The notes: generated by a model from the sequence alone, not told the origin. Numbered from the stretch's first letter, positions 37,369-48,280 are shown. The stretch is DNA of 64,000 nt from Paenilisteria rustica (GCF_013820765.1 NZ_JABJVM010000012.1:1-64000); one strand, 5' to 3'. A program made the numbers and translations.

Positions 37369-38643
37369 ATGACCATGGAAACTAGCAGTAACGCAAGCCA
37401 AAAATCAAAATGGCGTTTACCAATAATGATTGGCGCGTTTGTTATTGTCGTAGCATTGGTTTTTTATTTCGTTTTCGAGGGAACTAAAAACGATATCACG
37501 ATTGTAAAAGCAGGCGAGGTTACGAAAGTTAGCACGCACGCAAAAACAGTTGGAGAAGTACTAAATGACGAAGGTGTAAAAATTGGAAAACATGACGAAC
37601 TGTCTTATTCCAAAAATACAGCTGTAAAAGACGGAATGAAGATTGCTTACATTCCAGCTAAAGAAGTTACAATTAATGACGAAGGTAAAGAAGCGAGTGT
37701 GTGGACAACAAAAGACACAGTTGCCGAAGTACTGAAGGATGAAAATATTACGACACGTCCACAAGATGCTTTAAACGTTTCATTGGATGACAAAGTAGCA
37801 GCAAACATGGAAGTTAAAATCGACCGTGCTGTCGCTCTAGCAATTCAAAATGGTGCGAAAAAAGAAGTAACGTGGACAACAAAAGATACAGTTGCAGATT
37901 TATTGGCGGAGAAAAACATTAAATTGGATGCTCACGATAAAGTATTACCAGTAAAAACGGCTAAACTTACTCCAAACATGACGGTTGTTGTTACATATGT
38001 AGACAAAAAAACCGATGAAAAGAAATCTAAAGTAGCTTTCAAAACAGTAGTAAAAGAAGATGCTTCTCTTGAAAAAGGGGAAGAAAAAGTTGTACAAGCA
38101 GGAAAAGCTGGCGAGAAAATTGCCAAGTATGATGTTGTTATTGAGAATGGTAAAGAAAAACAACGCAAACTCCTTGCAGAACAAGTAACAGCAAAACCAG
38201 AGGATAAAATTATTGTTCGTGGTACAAAAGAAGAGCCTGTGGTAACTGCAATCAGCAATGCCCCAGCTAAATCTTCTAAAAAAGCTGAAACATCAAAAGC
38301 TACAACATCGAGTTCATCATCTTCTCAAAGTAGCCCTTCCACTGTAAGCAGTAAACCATCATCAGGCGGTAAAACGTTCACGATGGAATCAACAGCTTAT
38401 TCAGGTGGCGGTACAACAGCGACAGGTATTAATTTAACAGCAAACCCAGGCTTAAAAGTAGTTGCAGTAGATCCAAGCGTTATTCCACTAGGCTCTAGAG
38501 TCTATGTGTCAGGTTATGGAGAAGCAATTGCAGGAGATACTGGTGGCGCGATTAAAGGTAATATCGTAGACGTTTATTTTGCAGATGAGAGCCAATGTTA
38601 TACTTGGGGACGTCGCCAAGTTACTGTAACAATTTTAGATTAA
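37369..38643 (+). CDS. yabE: Rpf/Sps-like cell-wall enzyme with DUF348, G5 and 3D domains (YabE-like)
   Basis: A 424-residue exported protein. A signal-anchor lies at about 17-38. Three DUF348 repeats follow (ITIVKAGEVTKVSTHAKTVGEVL; VWTTKDTVAEVL; VTWTTKDTVADLL), then a G5 domain (about 220-300), a Ser-rich linker and a C-terminal 3D domain with the three conserved Asp residues in VAVDPSVIPLG, GDTGGAIKG and VDVYFAD. This is the resuscitation-promoting-factor-like/Sps architecture of Firmicutes, likely a lytic transglycosylase acting on peptidoglycan. AAAGGGG lies 8 nt before the ATG. Confidence 0.93.
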   Translation: MTMETSSNASQKSKWRLPIMIGAFVIVVALVFYFVFEGTKNDITIVKAGEVTKVSTHAKTVGEVLNDEGVKIGKHDELSYSKNTAVKDGMKIAYIPAKEVTINDEGKEASVWTTKDTVAEVLKDENITTRPQDALNVSLDDKVAANMEVKIDRAVALAIQNGAKKEVTWTTKDTVADLLAEKNIKLDAHDKVLPVKTAKLTPNMTVVVTYVDKKTDEKKSKVAFKTVVKEDASLEKGEEKVVQAGKAGEKIAKYDVVIENGKEKQRKLLAEQVTAKPEDKIIVRGTKEEPVVTAISNAPAKSSKKAETSKATTSSSSSSQSSPSTVSSKPSSGGKTFTMESTAYSGGGTTATGINLTANPGLKVVAVDPSVIPLGSRVYVSGYGEAIAGDTGGAIKGNIVDVYFADESQCYTWGRRQVTVTILD

Positions 38644-38655
38644 GAAACATATAGA

Positions 38656-38698
38656 GAGCAGGAGGCGCGCCAATCATGGTGTCCCTCCTGCTTTTTTG
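38656..38698 (+). terminator. terminator after yabE
   Basis: AGCAGGAGG pairs with CCTCCTGCT around an imperfect inner stem, followed by a T run. Confidence 0.85.
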
Positions 38699-38775
38699 TG
38701 TGAAATAAAGCGGGTTCTGCTTTTTCGAATTTTATGGTATGATAGAAACACTGATTAAGAGAAGGGACGTTTTGT

Positions 38776-40225
<1,450 letters not shown>

Positions 40226-40256
40226 CGAAAAAATGATAAAAAGACGACCTTAGTGG

Positions 40257-40285
40257 TTGACACAGAGGCGTTTCGCTGTTAAAAT
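40257..40285 (+). promoter_or_regulatory. veg promoter 1
   Basis: TTGACA (40257-40262), 17 nt, TAAAAT (40280-40285). Confidence 0.75.
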
Positions 40286-40294
40286 ATTTGTTTG

Positions 40295-40323
40295 TTGATT
40301 TTTGGCCCTAGATATGCTATACT
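40295..40323 (+). promoter_or_regulatory. veg promoter 2
   Basis: TTGATT (40295-40300), 17 nt, TATACT (40318-40323). Tandem strong promoters upstream of veg are also known in B. subtilis. Confidence 0.75.
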
Positions 40324-40349
40324 GGAAATTAGTGAGGTGGGGGTACAAA

Positions 40350-40610
40350 ATGTCAAAAACTATTGCAAGCATCAAACAAAATCTTGAATCCAGACTTGGA
40401 ACGAGACTAACTTTGAAAGCTAACGGCGGACGTAAGAAAACAATCGAGCGTTGTGGCGTTTTAGCTGAAACTTATCCAGCTGTTTTTGTTGTTGAATTAG
40501 ATCAAGACGAGAACAATTTCGAAAGAGTATCCTATAGTTATACAGACATTTTAACAGACACTGTGGAATTAGACTTTACCGACGATGTAAGTAAAGAATT
40601 AGCACTTTAA
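40350..40610 (+). CDS. veg: Veg protein
   Basis: An 86-residue small conserved protein ([34 protein letters not shown]). In B. subtilis Veg influences biofilm matrix gene expression. ATG 40350 has GAGGTGGGGG upstream; an in-frame ATG at 40302 overlaps the second promoter and is rejected. It is monocistronic between two strong promoters and the terminator at 40622. Confidence 0.95.
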   Translation: MSKTIASIKQNLESRLGTRLTLKANGGRKKTIERCGVLAETYPAVFVVELDQDENNFERVSYSYTDILTDTVELDFTDDVSKELAL

Positions 40611-40621
40611 TCACTAATATC

Positions 40622-40650
40622 TCAAGACCAGCCAACTCGGCTGGTTTTTT
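40622..40650 (+). terminator. veg terminator
   Basis: ACCAGCC pairs with GGCTGGT, followed by six T. Confidence 0.85.
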
Positions 40651-40681
40651 GATGTCTTAGGGAGTTGAGTCTATGACAAGT

Positions 40682-40869
40682 AAATCGGCGACAAGCGCTC
40701 GCAATGCAGCTATTCTCTGGACTTCCGGTTCTTCTACGCTTCGCTTCGCATAACTTCTCACATGGTCGGAGAAATTACTCCCTCCCTGTTTTCAGTCATC
40801 ACGTACGCCAGTACGCTCCGCTTCCGGCTTCCAGAGAATAGCTGCATTGCAACCGCTTTCGCTCGATTT
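40682..40869 (-). repeat. palindromic intergenic element R4 (family B, extended)
   Basis: Ends AAATCG/CGATTT and GCGACAAGCGCTC match R2. A perfect 20-bp stem pairs GCAATGCAGCTATTCTCTGG (40701-40720) with 40831-40850. The core is the same as R2 (TTCCGGTTCT ... CACGTAC ... GTACGCTCCGCTTCCGG) but is split by about 67 extra nt (40733-40799). The remaining 40870-41143 up to ispE shows no convincing gene. Confidence 0.8.
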
Positions 40870-41143
40870 GTGTAAAGCGTAATTTACGTCTTACGCAAAA
40901 AAATAAAAGAATGATTGAGATTATCTGACTCACATCTTGAGTAAACTTCGGAATTGAGCTAGTCTCAATACTTTTGCAGTATGCTTAGAAGTCTTTTTGA
41001 GTTTGGAGTACATATTTGGGCGTTGCTATGGTAGAATAAACAAAGAAGATTTGAGGAGCTGTGACCAAACTTGAAGTCAGGCGAAATTACTAACTTATTA
41101 CTTTGGGTTGAACGATGGATGTTCCCTAAGAAAGGCTGTAGAA

Positions 41144-42007
41144 ATGATGAAAATAAATGTGAAAGCACCTGCGAAAATTAATTTGTCATTGGATGCGCTA
41201 TATAAGAGAAAAGATAATTATCATGAGCTTGAGATGGTGATGACTACAATTGACTTGGCGGATCGTCTGCAGTTAGTTTTATTGGAAAAGGATATCATCA
41301 AACTGGATGTGAAGGCGCATTTTATTCCGGATGATAAGCGAAATCTGGTGTATCAGGCGGCGGCGCTTTTGAAGGAACGTTTTTCAGTGAAGCAAGGTGT
41401 GGCTATAACGCTTGATAAGAGTATTCCGGTTGCGGCTGGACTTGCGGGTGGTAGTAGTGACGCGGCTGCAGCTCTTAAGGGATTGAACCAATTGTGGGAT
41501 TTGAAGTTGACGCTTGAGGAACTTGCGGATTTAGGCGCGGAATTAGGATCGGATATTCCATTTTGCTTATATGGTGGAACGGCGCTTGCAACTGGTCGTG
41601 GTGAGATTATTGAACCGCTTCCGATGATGCCAAATTGCTGGATTGTGTTAGCGAAGCCTTCGATTAGTGTTTCGACGCCGGGTGTATACCGAGACTTGCG
41701 CGTTGGAGAAGTGGAGCACCCGAATACGGCTGGAATGGTTCAGGCGATTCGGGATGGCAGTTTTGAGGGGATTTGTGATAATATCGGGAATGTGCTCGAG
41801 ACGGTGACGCTCGCGAAACACCCAGAAGTGAAGCGAATCAAAGAGAAGATGCTGGAATTTGGCGCAGATACGGCTTTAATGAGTGGTAGCGGGCCGACAG
41901 TGTTTGCCCTTGTAAAACAGTACTCTAGAGCAAAACGCGTCTATAACGGCTTACGTGGCTTCTGTGAGGAAGTATATTTAGTTAGACCTTGGCAAGAAGA
42001 AAAATGA
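41144..42007 (+). CDS. ispE: 4-diphosphocytidyl-2-C-methyl-D-erythritol kinase
   Basis: A 287-residue GHMP kinase of the MEP isoprenoid pathway. The N-terminus [15 protein letters not shown], the phosphate-binding loop [17 protein letters not shown] and the C-terminal [13 protein letters not shown] are diagnostic. ATG 41144 (or 41147) has AAAGG 8 nt upstream; an in-frame ATG at 41108 lacks a ribosome binding site. It follows veg as in B. subtilis, with element R4 in between, and no sspF. Confidence 0.96.
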   Translation: MMKINVKAPAKINLSLDALYKRKDNYHELEMVMTTIDLADRLQLVLLEKDIIKLDVKAHFIPDDKRNLVYQAAALLKERFSVKQGVAITLDKSIPVAAGLAGGSSDAAAALKGLNQLWDLKLTLEELADLGAELGSDIPFCLYGGTALATGRGEIIEPLPMMPNCWIVLAKPSISVSTPGVYRDLRVGEVEHPNTAGMVQAIRDGSFEGICDNIGNVLETVTLAKHPEVKRIKEKMLEFGADTALMSGSGPTVFALVKQYSRAKRVYNGLRGFCEEVYLVRPWQEEK

Positions 42008-42025
42008 TAAAGGAGTCGTGAAGTG

Positions 42026-42766
42026 ATGAAAGTTATTTTTAATGCGGATGATTTTGGTTTGTCAAAAGGTGTCGTTTATGGAATTTTGGAAGCGTATAAG
42101 CATGGTGTTGTAAAATCGACGACAATGCTTGCGAATTCACCAGCGTTTGATTTAGGCGCTGAGGTGGCGAAAGAGAATCCAGGACTCGATATCGGGGCGC
42201 ATTTGACGCTGACATTTGGTAGTCCACTTTTGAAGGATGTTCCGAGTCTTACTGCTGAGTCGGGGAAATTTCTAGCGCAAGACGTGCTGAGGAGTTCGGC
42301 GGATGCGATTGATTTTAGTGAAGTAGAGCGTGAATTCACCGCTCAAATCGAAAAAATTCTCGCAGCAGGCATTCCCATTTCCCATTTTGATACGCATCAC
42401 CTTATCGAACCTATTGTTTTGCCAGTTATGCAAAAATTAGCGAAAAAATATCAAGTTGGGTTGCGTCGTTCTGTGCATGATGCGGATTATACGGGGATTC
42501 CAACAACGGATCGTTTTTCTGATCAATTTTATGCGGATGGGATTACAGCGGATGTTGTCAAACAGGTTGTGAAGGCACACGAGCATGATACGGAGACGTT
42601 GGAATTCATGTGTCACCCAGCATTTATCGATGAAACAATGCTCAGCTTGACTTCTTATTCTGATTATCGGATAAAAGAGCTGACTTTCTTAACATCGGAT
42701 GAGGTGCAGGAAGCGTTGAAATCAGTTGGAGCGGAAGTAGTTAGCTTTAAAGAAGTTATGAAATAA
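42026..42766 (+). CDS. ChbG/HpnK (YdjC-like) carbohydrate deacetylase
   Basis: A 246-residue deacetylase of the YdjC fold. NADDFGLSKGVVYGI contains the metal-binding Asp; HLTLTFGSPLL and SHFDTHHLIEP provide His ligands; FMCHPAFIDE is the C-terminal motif. Members remove acetyl groups from chito-oligosaccharides or similar sugars. AGGAG lies 10 nt before ATG 42026, and a GTG at 42023 is also possible. It is cotranscribed with ispE (18-nt gap). Confidence 0.88.
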   Translation: MKVIFNADDFGLSKGVVYGILEAYKHGVVKSTTMLANSPAFDLGAEVAKENPGLDIGAHLTLTFGSPLLKDVPSLTAESGKFLAQDVLRSSADAIDFSEVEREFTAQIEKILAAGIPISHFDTHHLIEPIVLPVMQKLAKKYQVGLRRSVHDADYTGIPTTDRFSDQFYADGITADVVKQVVKAHEHDTETLEFMCHPAFIDETMLSLTSYSDYRIKELTFLTSDEVQEALKSVGAEVVSFKEVMK

Positions 42767-42917
42767 GAGGATTCTAGTATGTGGTGATTTTGAAAGGCAA
42801 GCTATGACTATCTTTTCCTCTAAAAAGCCTTTATAATGATGTTAAACACGTACAAAAAGGGCGAAATAGGTTCTAATGTTTGGAAAAGCTATTTTTAAAA
42901 AGAGGAGAAGAAGCAAT

Positions 42918-43745
42918 ATGAAAATTCGGCGTAGTGAACGTTTGATTGATATGACACAGTTTTTACTGAGCCATCCACGAAAACTGGTACCACTAACTTT
43001 ATTTGCTGAGCGTTATAGTTCTGCGAAATCATCTATTAGTGAAGATTTAGTTATTATAAAGAAAACATTTGAAGATAGAGGCATTGGTACGCTTGAGACT
43101 GTCCCAGGCGCTGCTGGTGGCGTGAAATACATTTCGATTGCGGATAATGCCGATGTGCTAGATTTCGTTCAGACGCTCTGTAACCGCATCGCTGAACCTA
43201 ATCGTTTACTTCCAGGTGGTTACTTATATTTATCTGATTTACTTGGTGAGCCCGTGACGTTAAGCCAAATCGGGAAAATTTTAGCGACGAAATTTAATAA
43301 GCAAAAAATAGACGCGATTATGACGGTGGCGACAAAAGGGATTCCAATTGCGCAGGCCGTGGCGGAACATCTGAACGTCCCATTTGTCATTGTGCGACGT
43401 GATAGTAAGGTGACGGAAGGTTCGACAGTTAGTATTAATTACGTGTCGGGATCGAGTAAACGTATTGAGAAAATGGAACTTTCGAAGCGCAGTCTACCAG
43501 AAGGTTCGAACGTTGTCATTGTGGATGATTTCATGAAAGCGGGCGGAACGATTAACGGGATGAAGAATTTGTTAGAAGAGTTCAATGCCAAATTAGTCGG
43601 TATCGGTGTTTTAGTGGAATCTGAATACGCGGAAGAGCGCTTAGTGGATGATTACGTCTCCTTGGTGAAAATTAAGAACGTAGATGTTAAAGAGAAGCAA
43701 ATCGAAGTGGTAGAAGGCAATTATTTCAACTACCCAAATCAATAA
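42918..43745 (+). CDS. purR: purine operon repressor PurR
   Basis: A 275-residue repressor with an N-terminal winged helix (MKIRRSERLIDMTQFLLSHPRKLVPLTLF) and a phosphoribosyltransferase-like effector domain whose PRPP loop is VVIVDDFMKAGGT. PRPP binding relieves repression of purine biosynthesis in B. subtilis. ATG 42918 has GAGGAG about 10 nt upstream. The ridA-like yabJ gene that follows in Bacillus is absent. It ends at the hairpin 43752-43800. Confidence 0.96.
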   Translation: MKIRRSERLIDMTQFLLSHPRKLVPLTLFAERYSSAKSSISEDLVIIKKTFEDRGIGTLETVPGAAGGVKYISIADNADVLDFVQTLCNRIAEPNRLLPGGYLYLSDLLGEPVTLSQIGKILATKFNKQKIDAIMTVATKGIPIAQAVAEHLNVPFVIVRRDSKVTEGSTVSINYVSGSSKRIEKMELSKRSLPEGSNVVIVDDFMKAGGTINGMKNLLEEFNAKLVGIGVLVESEYAEERLVDDYVSLVKIKNVDVKEKQIEVVEGNYFNYPNQ

Positions 43746-43751
43746 ATAACG

Positions 43752-43802
43752 ACTAGAATCTGGGGCAGCGAGTCATGCTGTTTTAGCGTTCTAGTTTTTT
43801 TA
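43752..43802 (+). terminator. terminator after purR
   Basis: ACTAGAA pairs with TTCTAGT across a long GC-containing loop, then a seven-T run. Confidence 0.65.
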
Positions 43803-44000
43803 TATGAATGGAATATGAACAGATAAATACGACCTCCGTATGACTGGTTTTAATTTTATCTATGCTACAATAGGGACTTGTAGAGGGCGCATGAACATTT
43901 CGACAAGCGAATATTTATGTTTATGAACTTTTTTATAGCAGTGCTTGCCTACATACTGGGAGCTAACAAACAATTACTTAATTTGGAAGGAGCAACACAC

Positions 44001-44681
44001 ATGAAGAAATGGGTTAAATGGTTGATTGCCATCGTTATTATCGCGGCAATCGTAGTAGGAGCAGTATTATTTTTAGGATCTAAATCAGGATCAGATACAA
44101 CAGCGACGAAGGACCTTGTGACAACGAAAGTGAAGCAAGGGGACATGAAAATTAACGCGACAGCAACAGGGGCTATTGTTCCGCAAAATCAACAAGCGCC
44201 TGATTACAAAGAATTAGAGCTACAAGTACAAATGGACGAGCTAGATGTACCAAACGTGAAAAAAGATCAAGAAGCTAAGATTTCGGTTACGGCAGTTCCT
44301 GACAAAACATACACAGGTAAAGTGAAGGAAATCGCAGAACAAGGAACCGTTATGAATGGCGTGTCTTCGTTCTTGGTGACGATTTCAATCGATGATAGTA
44401 CAGATCTAAAATCAGGGATGACAGCGGATGCTTCCATTTTGGTGAATGAAAAAGCAAATGCATTATACGTTCCAATTGAAGCAGTTCAGAAAAATGATGA
44501 CGGCAAATATTACGTACTCATCCCTAAAAAAGGGAAAAATGAGACGACGAAAGAAGTAAAACAATACGTAACGACTGGGCTTCATAACGAAGATAATATG
44601 GAGATCACGAAAGGTCTAGAAAAAGGCGATGAAGTCATTTTGCCAACGAAATCTAACTCATCCCAACAACCAGGATTTTAA
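44001..44681 (+). CDS. short MacA/HlyD-like adaptor of an ABC exporter
   Basis: A 226-residue membrane-anchored protein. A transmembrane helix spans about 6-28. The periplasmic-adaptor-like region includes VTTKVKQGDMKINATATGAIVPQN, a beta-barrel (AKISVTAVPDKTYTGKVKEIAEQG) and a membrane-proximal part (LKSGMTADASILVNEKANALYVPIEAV). It is much shorter than MacA/YknX proteins (about 370 residues) because the coiled-coil hairpin is missing. The TTGGAAGGAG ribosome binding site precedes ATG 44001. The next two genes encode the ATPase and permease. Confidence 0.85.
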   Translation: MKKWVKWLIAIVIIAAIVVGAVLFLGSKSGSDTTATKDLVTTKVKQGDMKINATATGAIVPQNQQAPDYKELELQVQMDELDVPNVKKDQEAKISVTAVPDKTYTGKVKEIAEQGTVMNGVSSFLVTISIDDSTDLKSGMTADASILVNEKANALYVPIEAVQKNDDGKYYVLIPKKGKNETTKEVKQYVTTGLHNEDNMEITKGLEKGDEVILPTKSNSSQQPGF

Positions 44682-44709
44682 AAACTAGACCAAACAAGGA
44701 GGTGATCGC

Positions 44710-45399
44710 GTGACTAGTCCACTTATTGATATGAGAAATTTAACGAAAACATATACACTTGGCGGCGAGACATTTAAAGCATTGGACAATGTAACGCTTG
44801 CTGTTGAACAAGGCGAATTTTTAGCGATTGTCGGACCTTCTGGCTCTGGTAAGTCAACCTTGATGAACATGATTGGTTGCTTAGATGTGCCGGATTCCGG
44901 TGAATATCATTTGGACGGTGTCGATGTGGCAACGTTAAACGATAACAAACTGTCTGCTATTCGTAATAAGAAAATCGGATTTATTTTTCAACAGTTTAAT
45001 TTATTGACGAAATTATCGGCGCTTGAGAACGTCGAATTACCGCTGATTTATGGTGGTATGGGTGTTGCGAAACGGGAAGAAATTGCACTTGATTGTCTTC
45101 GTAAGGTTGGGCTAACAGATAAGAAGCAGAATTTACCGACGCAATTGTCTGGTGGGCAACAACAACGTGTCGCGATTGCACGTGCGCTTGCGGCTAACCC
45201 ACAAATTTTGCTAGCTGATGAACCAACTGGGGCGCTTGATTCCAAAACTGGTAAAGAAGTTATGGGGATCTTGCAAGAACTGAATCAGGCTGGCAATACA
45301 ATCGTAATGATTACACATGATCTGGATATCGCGAATTACGGAACGAGAACGATTCGAATTCAAGATGGTCAACTTTTCAATGAGGGGGTAGCAAAATGA
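44710..45399 (+). CDS. MacB-type ABC transporter ATP-binding protein
   Basis: A 229-residue ATPase. Walker A is GPSGSGKST, the Q loop lies in FIFQQFNLL, the signature is [15 protein letters not shown], Walker B is [12 protein letters not shown] and the switch His is in ITHDLDIA. The GTG start at 44710 follows AGGAGGTG. Its stop overlaps the permease start (ATGA). The set probably exports peptides or hydrophobic compounds, as YknXYZ does. Confidence 0.94.
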   Translation: MTSPLIDMRNLTKTYTLGGETFKALDNVTLAVEQGEFLAIVGPSGSGKSTLMNMIGCLDVPDSGEYHLDGVDVATLNDNKLSAIRNKKIGFIFQQFNLLTKLSALENVELPLIYGGMGVAKREEIALDCLRKVGLTDKKQNLPTQLSGGQQQRVAIARALAANPQILLADEPTGALDSKTGKEVMGILQELNQAGNTIVMITHDLDIANYGTRTIRIQDGQLFNEGVAK

Positions 45400-46589
45400 T
45401 CCGCCAAAGTATGAAAATGGCCTGGAAGCAATTAAAAACAAGTAAAATGCGTTCCTTTCTGACAATGCTAGGAATTATTATCGGGGTATCTTCGGTTATT
45501 TTGCTAGTATCACTCGGTAAAGGTGTAACCGATCAAGTCAACAGCCAAATGGGAGACCTAGGCTCGAACTTGGTGACGGTAATGAATACATCGACTAATC
45601 CTAATGATAAATTTACGTACGATGATGTTCTGAAGTATAAAAATATTGATGGTGTCAAAAGTGTTTCTCCTGAACTCTCAGGACAAGTCAAAGCAACATT
45701 TGATTATAAATCAAAAGACTTGAAGCTTATCGGCACAAACGAGCAATATAAAGATGCTCGTGGATTGAAGCTAGATACCGGTCGCTTTTTATTGCCAATT
45801 GATGTCGAGTATGGACAAAAAATTGCTGTAATCGGACCAAATGTAGCTAGTGATTTATTCGGCTTCTCAGATCCGGTAGGGGAATATATCCGCGTAAATG
45901 GGATGCCTTATAAAGTTGTCGGCGTTCTAAAAGAAAAAGGCGCGTCGATGATGGGGTCGAGTGATGATCAAGTATTTGTGCCTTTGACCGCAGCGCAACG
46001 CATGCTAAAAGATACGAATGTCCGGACGTTTTATGTAGAAACGGATACAGCAGAAGATGTAGATCGTGTTGTTAATACCTTAGAATCGCGTTTATCTATC
46101 CATTTTGACTATAATGCAGCTGACTCTGCAAGTGGTGAATCGGCGCCGTATCAAGTTATTAATCAGCAAGAAATCTTAAATGCGTTTGATACGATCAGTT
46201 CGACGCTTACAACAGCGCTTGGAGCAATTGCCGGCATATCTCTTGTTGTCGGTGGTATTGGGATTATGAATATCATGCTCGTTTCTGTATCAGAACGGAC
46301 CAGAGAAATCGGTATCCGCAAAGCTTTGGGTGCGAAAAAACGTGATATCCTGACTCAATTCTTAATTGAATCTATCGTCATCAGTGTTGTCGGTGGTTTA
46401 ATCGGAATTGCGATAGGTGTATCCGGAGCCCTTGCATTTGGTTCCATTGCGGGTATACCATCTGGAATTACCGCATCAACAATCATTGGCGCGTTCCTAT
46501 TCTCGATGTTTATCGGTGTCATATTTGGCATTACACCAGCGAATAAAGCGTCAAAATTACGCCCAATCGATGCGTTACGATCAGAATAA
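45396..46589 (+). CDS. MacB-type ABC transporter permease (FtsX fold)
   Basis: A 397-residue membrane protein. One N-terminal helix (about 22-42), an extracytoplasmic MacB core domain and three C-terminal helices (about 275-390) fit MacB/FtsX. IGIRKALGAKKRDILTQFLIES is the coupling signature. It overlaps the ATPase gene by 4 nt. purR followed by adaptor-ATPase-permease and spoVG is the Listeria order. A terminator follows. Confidence 0.93.
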   Translation: MIRQSMKMAWKQLKTSKMRSFLTMLGIIIGVSSVILLVSLGKGVTDQVNSQMGDLGSNLVTVMNTSTNPNDKFTYDDVLKYKNIDGVKSVSPELSGQVKATFDYKSKDLKLIGTNEQYKDARGLKLDTGRFLLPIDVEYGQKIAVIGPNVASDLFGFSDPVGEYIRVNGMPYKVVGVLKEKGASMMGSSDDQVFVPLTAAQRMLKDTNVRTFYVETDTAEDVDRVVNTLESRLSIHFDYNAADSASGESAPYQVINQQEILNAFDTISSTLTTALGAIAGISLVVGGIGIMNIMLVSVSERTREIGIRKALGAKKRDILTQFLIESIVISVVGGLIGIAIGVSGALAFGSIAGIPSGITASTIIGAFLFSMFIGVIFGITPANKASKLRPIDALRSE

Positions 46590-46597
46590 TGTATATA

Positions 46598-46638
46598 AAA
46601 AAGAGGATTTATGTAAAATAATCCTCTTTTTTTATTAT
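46598..46638 (+). terminator. terminator after the ABC exporter
   Basis: AAAAAAGAGGATT pairs with AATCCTCTTTTTT. Confidence 0.85.
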
Positions 46639-46640
46639 AT

Positions 46641-47166
46641 AGCTACATAACAATGCGTCTAAAAGTCCTTTTTTTGCGCAAATGTTTGAATTTAAGTCAT
46701 AAATCGAGCTGTCATATATTTTTAATCTGTTTGTCATAATTGTGATGAAAATGCTTGTGAAAAATGTGTTTCATCCTAAAATGTAAGTTTATAAAAGTAT
46801 GATAAACCCTTTCGCTTCAATGCTTATAGATGAAAAATAAAGGATGTTACTAACTGTCATAATTCAGGCGTGTTTGTAAAAATAAATAAAAAATGATGTG
46901 CAAAAAGGAGTATGAAAAACGATCAATACGCCATTTTTTGTATACTAAAAAATAGGTTGTTTTTGGCTTTTCCTCTTGGAATATTATAGAATGAAAGAAA
47001 TATTGGGTATTAAACATTGCATATAAACGTTATACTGGCAGTCGTTTGTGGCTTTTTTTATAAATTATTATTTTATAGTATACAATTATTCATTTATAAA
47101 AAACAATGCATTTTTGTCAATAAAAAATGCACTATAAACAGCATTTTTATGTACGAAGTCACAAAG
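46641..47166. other. long AT-rich intergenic region upstream of spoVG
   Basis: About 530 bp without a convincing gene. It is markedly AT-rich, has several poly-A/T tracts and TATACT/TATTAT words, but no ORF with a ribosome binding site. It may hold additional promoters or a small RNA; nothing specific is supported. Confidence 0.4.
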
Positions 47167-47195
47167 TTGTCAAATTTAGCTTTTTTTATTATGAT
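47167..47195 (+). promoter_or_regulatory. sigma-A promoter of spoVG
   Basis: TTGTCA (47167-47172), 17 nt, TATGAT (47190-47195), giving a leader of about 168 nt. Confidence 0.65.
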
Positions 47196-47368
47196 GTTGT
47201 TAGAGAAAAATTCTGGGCTTTCCTTTTTGGGAACAAGGAGTAATTTAATAATTGCTTTTTGTATGGGAGAAATGTCGAGGGAACAATTCTCTAGTGTTAT
47301 CTTTATGATGTTGCGTGTGTGTTGAATCAACAAGTAGCATGTCAACAAGAGCTAAGGTGGTGAAGAAA

Positions 47369-47680
47369 ATGGAAATTACAGATGTGAGATTACGTCGAGT
47401 TGAGACTGATGGAAGAATGAAAGCTATTTCTTCAATTACTATTGACGGTGAATTCGTAGTACATGATATTCGCGTGATTGATGGTAATGATGGATTATTT
47501 GTAGCAATGCCAAGTAAACGTACTCCAGATGGAGAGTTTCGTGACATCGCTCACCCAATTAATTCTGATACTCGTGCTAAAATTCAGGACGCTGTCTTAG
47601 TTGCTTATGCAGAAGCTGATGAAGTTGTCAGTGAAGTAGAGGAAGCAGCACCAGAAGCGGAAGAAGGAAATGAAGACTAA
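47369..47680 (+). CDS. spoVG: SpoVG family regulator, copy 1
   Basis: A 103-residue Spo[41 protein letters not shown], then [26 protein letters not shown], is the full family sequence, with an acidic Glu-rich tail. In Listeria SpoVG is an RNA-binding global regulator of carbon metabolism, motility and lysozyme resistance. ATG 47369 has AAGGTGG upstream. A paralogue follows 139 nt later. Confidence 0.95.
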   Translation: MEITDVRLRRVETDGRMKAISSITIDGEFVVHDIRVIDGNDGLFVAMPSKRTPDGEFRDIAHPINSDTRAKIQDAVLVAYAEADEVVSEVEEAAPEAEEGNED

Positions 47681-47819
47681 ACACTACTTTTTATAGGACC
47701 TGGGTAAATACTTGTTGTGAATAGCAAATCTAAAGGGAGACTAAGTTTGTCCCAAGTAACAAGATAAAATAACCCGAAAAAACTATGAGAAGACAAAATG
47801 GGATAAGGAGTGACTAATA

Positions 47820-48134
47820 ATGCAAGTAACTGATGTGAGATTACGTCGTGTAGAAACTGATGGAAGAATGAGAGCTATTGCTTCCATAACTTTAGATGAG
47901 GAATTTGTTGTTCATGATATCCGTGTTATTGACGGCAACAACGGTTTATTCGTAGCAATGCCAAGTAAACGTGGCGTTGACGGTGAGTTCCGTGACATCG
48001 CCCACCCAATCAATTCTGATACTCGTGGAAAAATCCAAGAGGTTGTACTTGCTGAATATGTTCGTGTAGGCGAAGAAGAGTCAAGTGCCGTATCAGAAGA
48101 TGTAGCAGTTGAAGAAGAAGTAACTGCGGAATAA
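47820..48134 (+). CDS. SpoVG family regulator, copy 2
   Basis: A 104-residue paralogue of the preceding gene, almost identical over the first 85 residues ([33 protein letters not shown]) and different in the acidic tail ([19 protein letters not shown]). Tandem spoVG genes are characteristic of Listeria. AAGGAG lies 9 nt before the ATG. It is followed by the terminator at 48152. Confidence 0.95.
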   Translation: MQVTDVRLRRVETDGRMRAIASITLDEEFVVHDIRVIDGNNGLFVAMPSKRGVDGEFRDIAHPINSDTRGKIQEVVLAEYVRVGEEESSAVSEDVAVEEEVTAE

Positions 48135-48151
48135 TTAATAATATAAATCCA

Positions 48152-48182
48152 AACAACCAGCCCAGCGCTGGTTGTTTTTTGT
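48152..48182 (+). terminator. terminator after the second spoVG
   Basis: AACCAGC pairs with GCTGGTT, followed by a T run. Confidence 0.85.
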
Positions 48183-48240
48183 TGGGGCTGCGCGAAATGA
48201 AATGAGCTACAGACCCAACAATACGAGCGCTTGTCGTCGA
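48180..48240 (-). repeat. fragment of the palindromic element family (R6)
   Basis: TACGAGCGCTTGTCGTCGA (48222-48240) matches the GCGAGCGCTTGTCGCCGA end of R2/R4 on the minus-strand reading. The other end and the core are missing; a small hairpin TGTTGGG/CCCAACA (48180-48220) takes their place. Confidence 0.5.
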
Positions 48241-48280
48241 GTTACTTAGAGTAAACACAAGATTAGGTTCTAATTGCATC

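Noticed and set aside
47017-47325. A 102-codon open frame upstream of spoVG
   Set aside because: Very AT-rich, Phe/Ile/Lys-dominated, no ribosome binding site, and it overlaps the spoVG promoter and leader.
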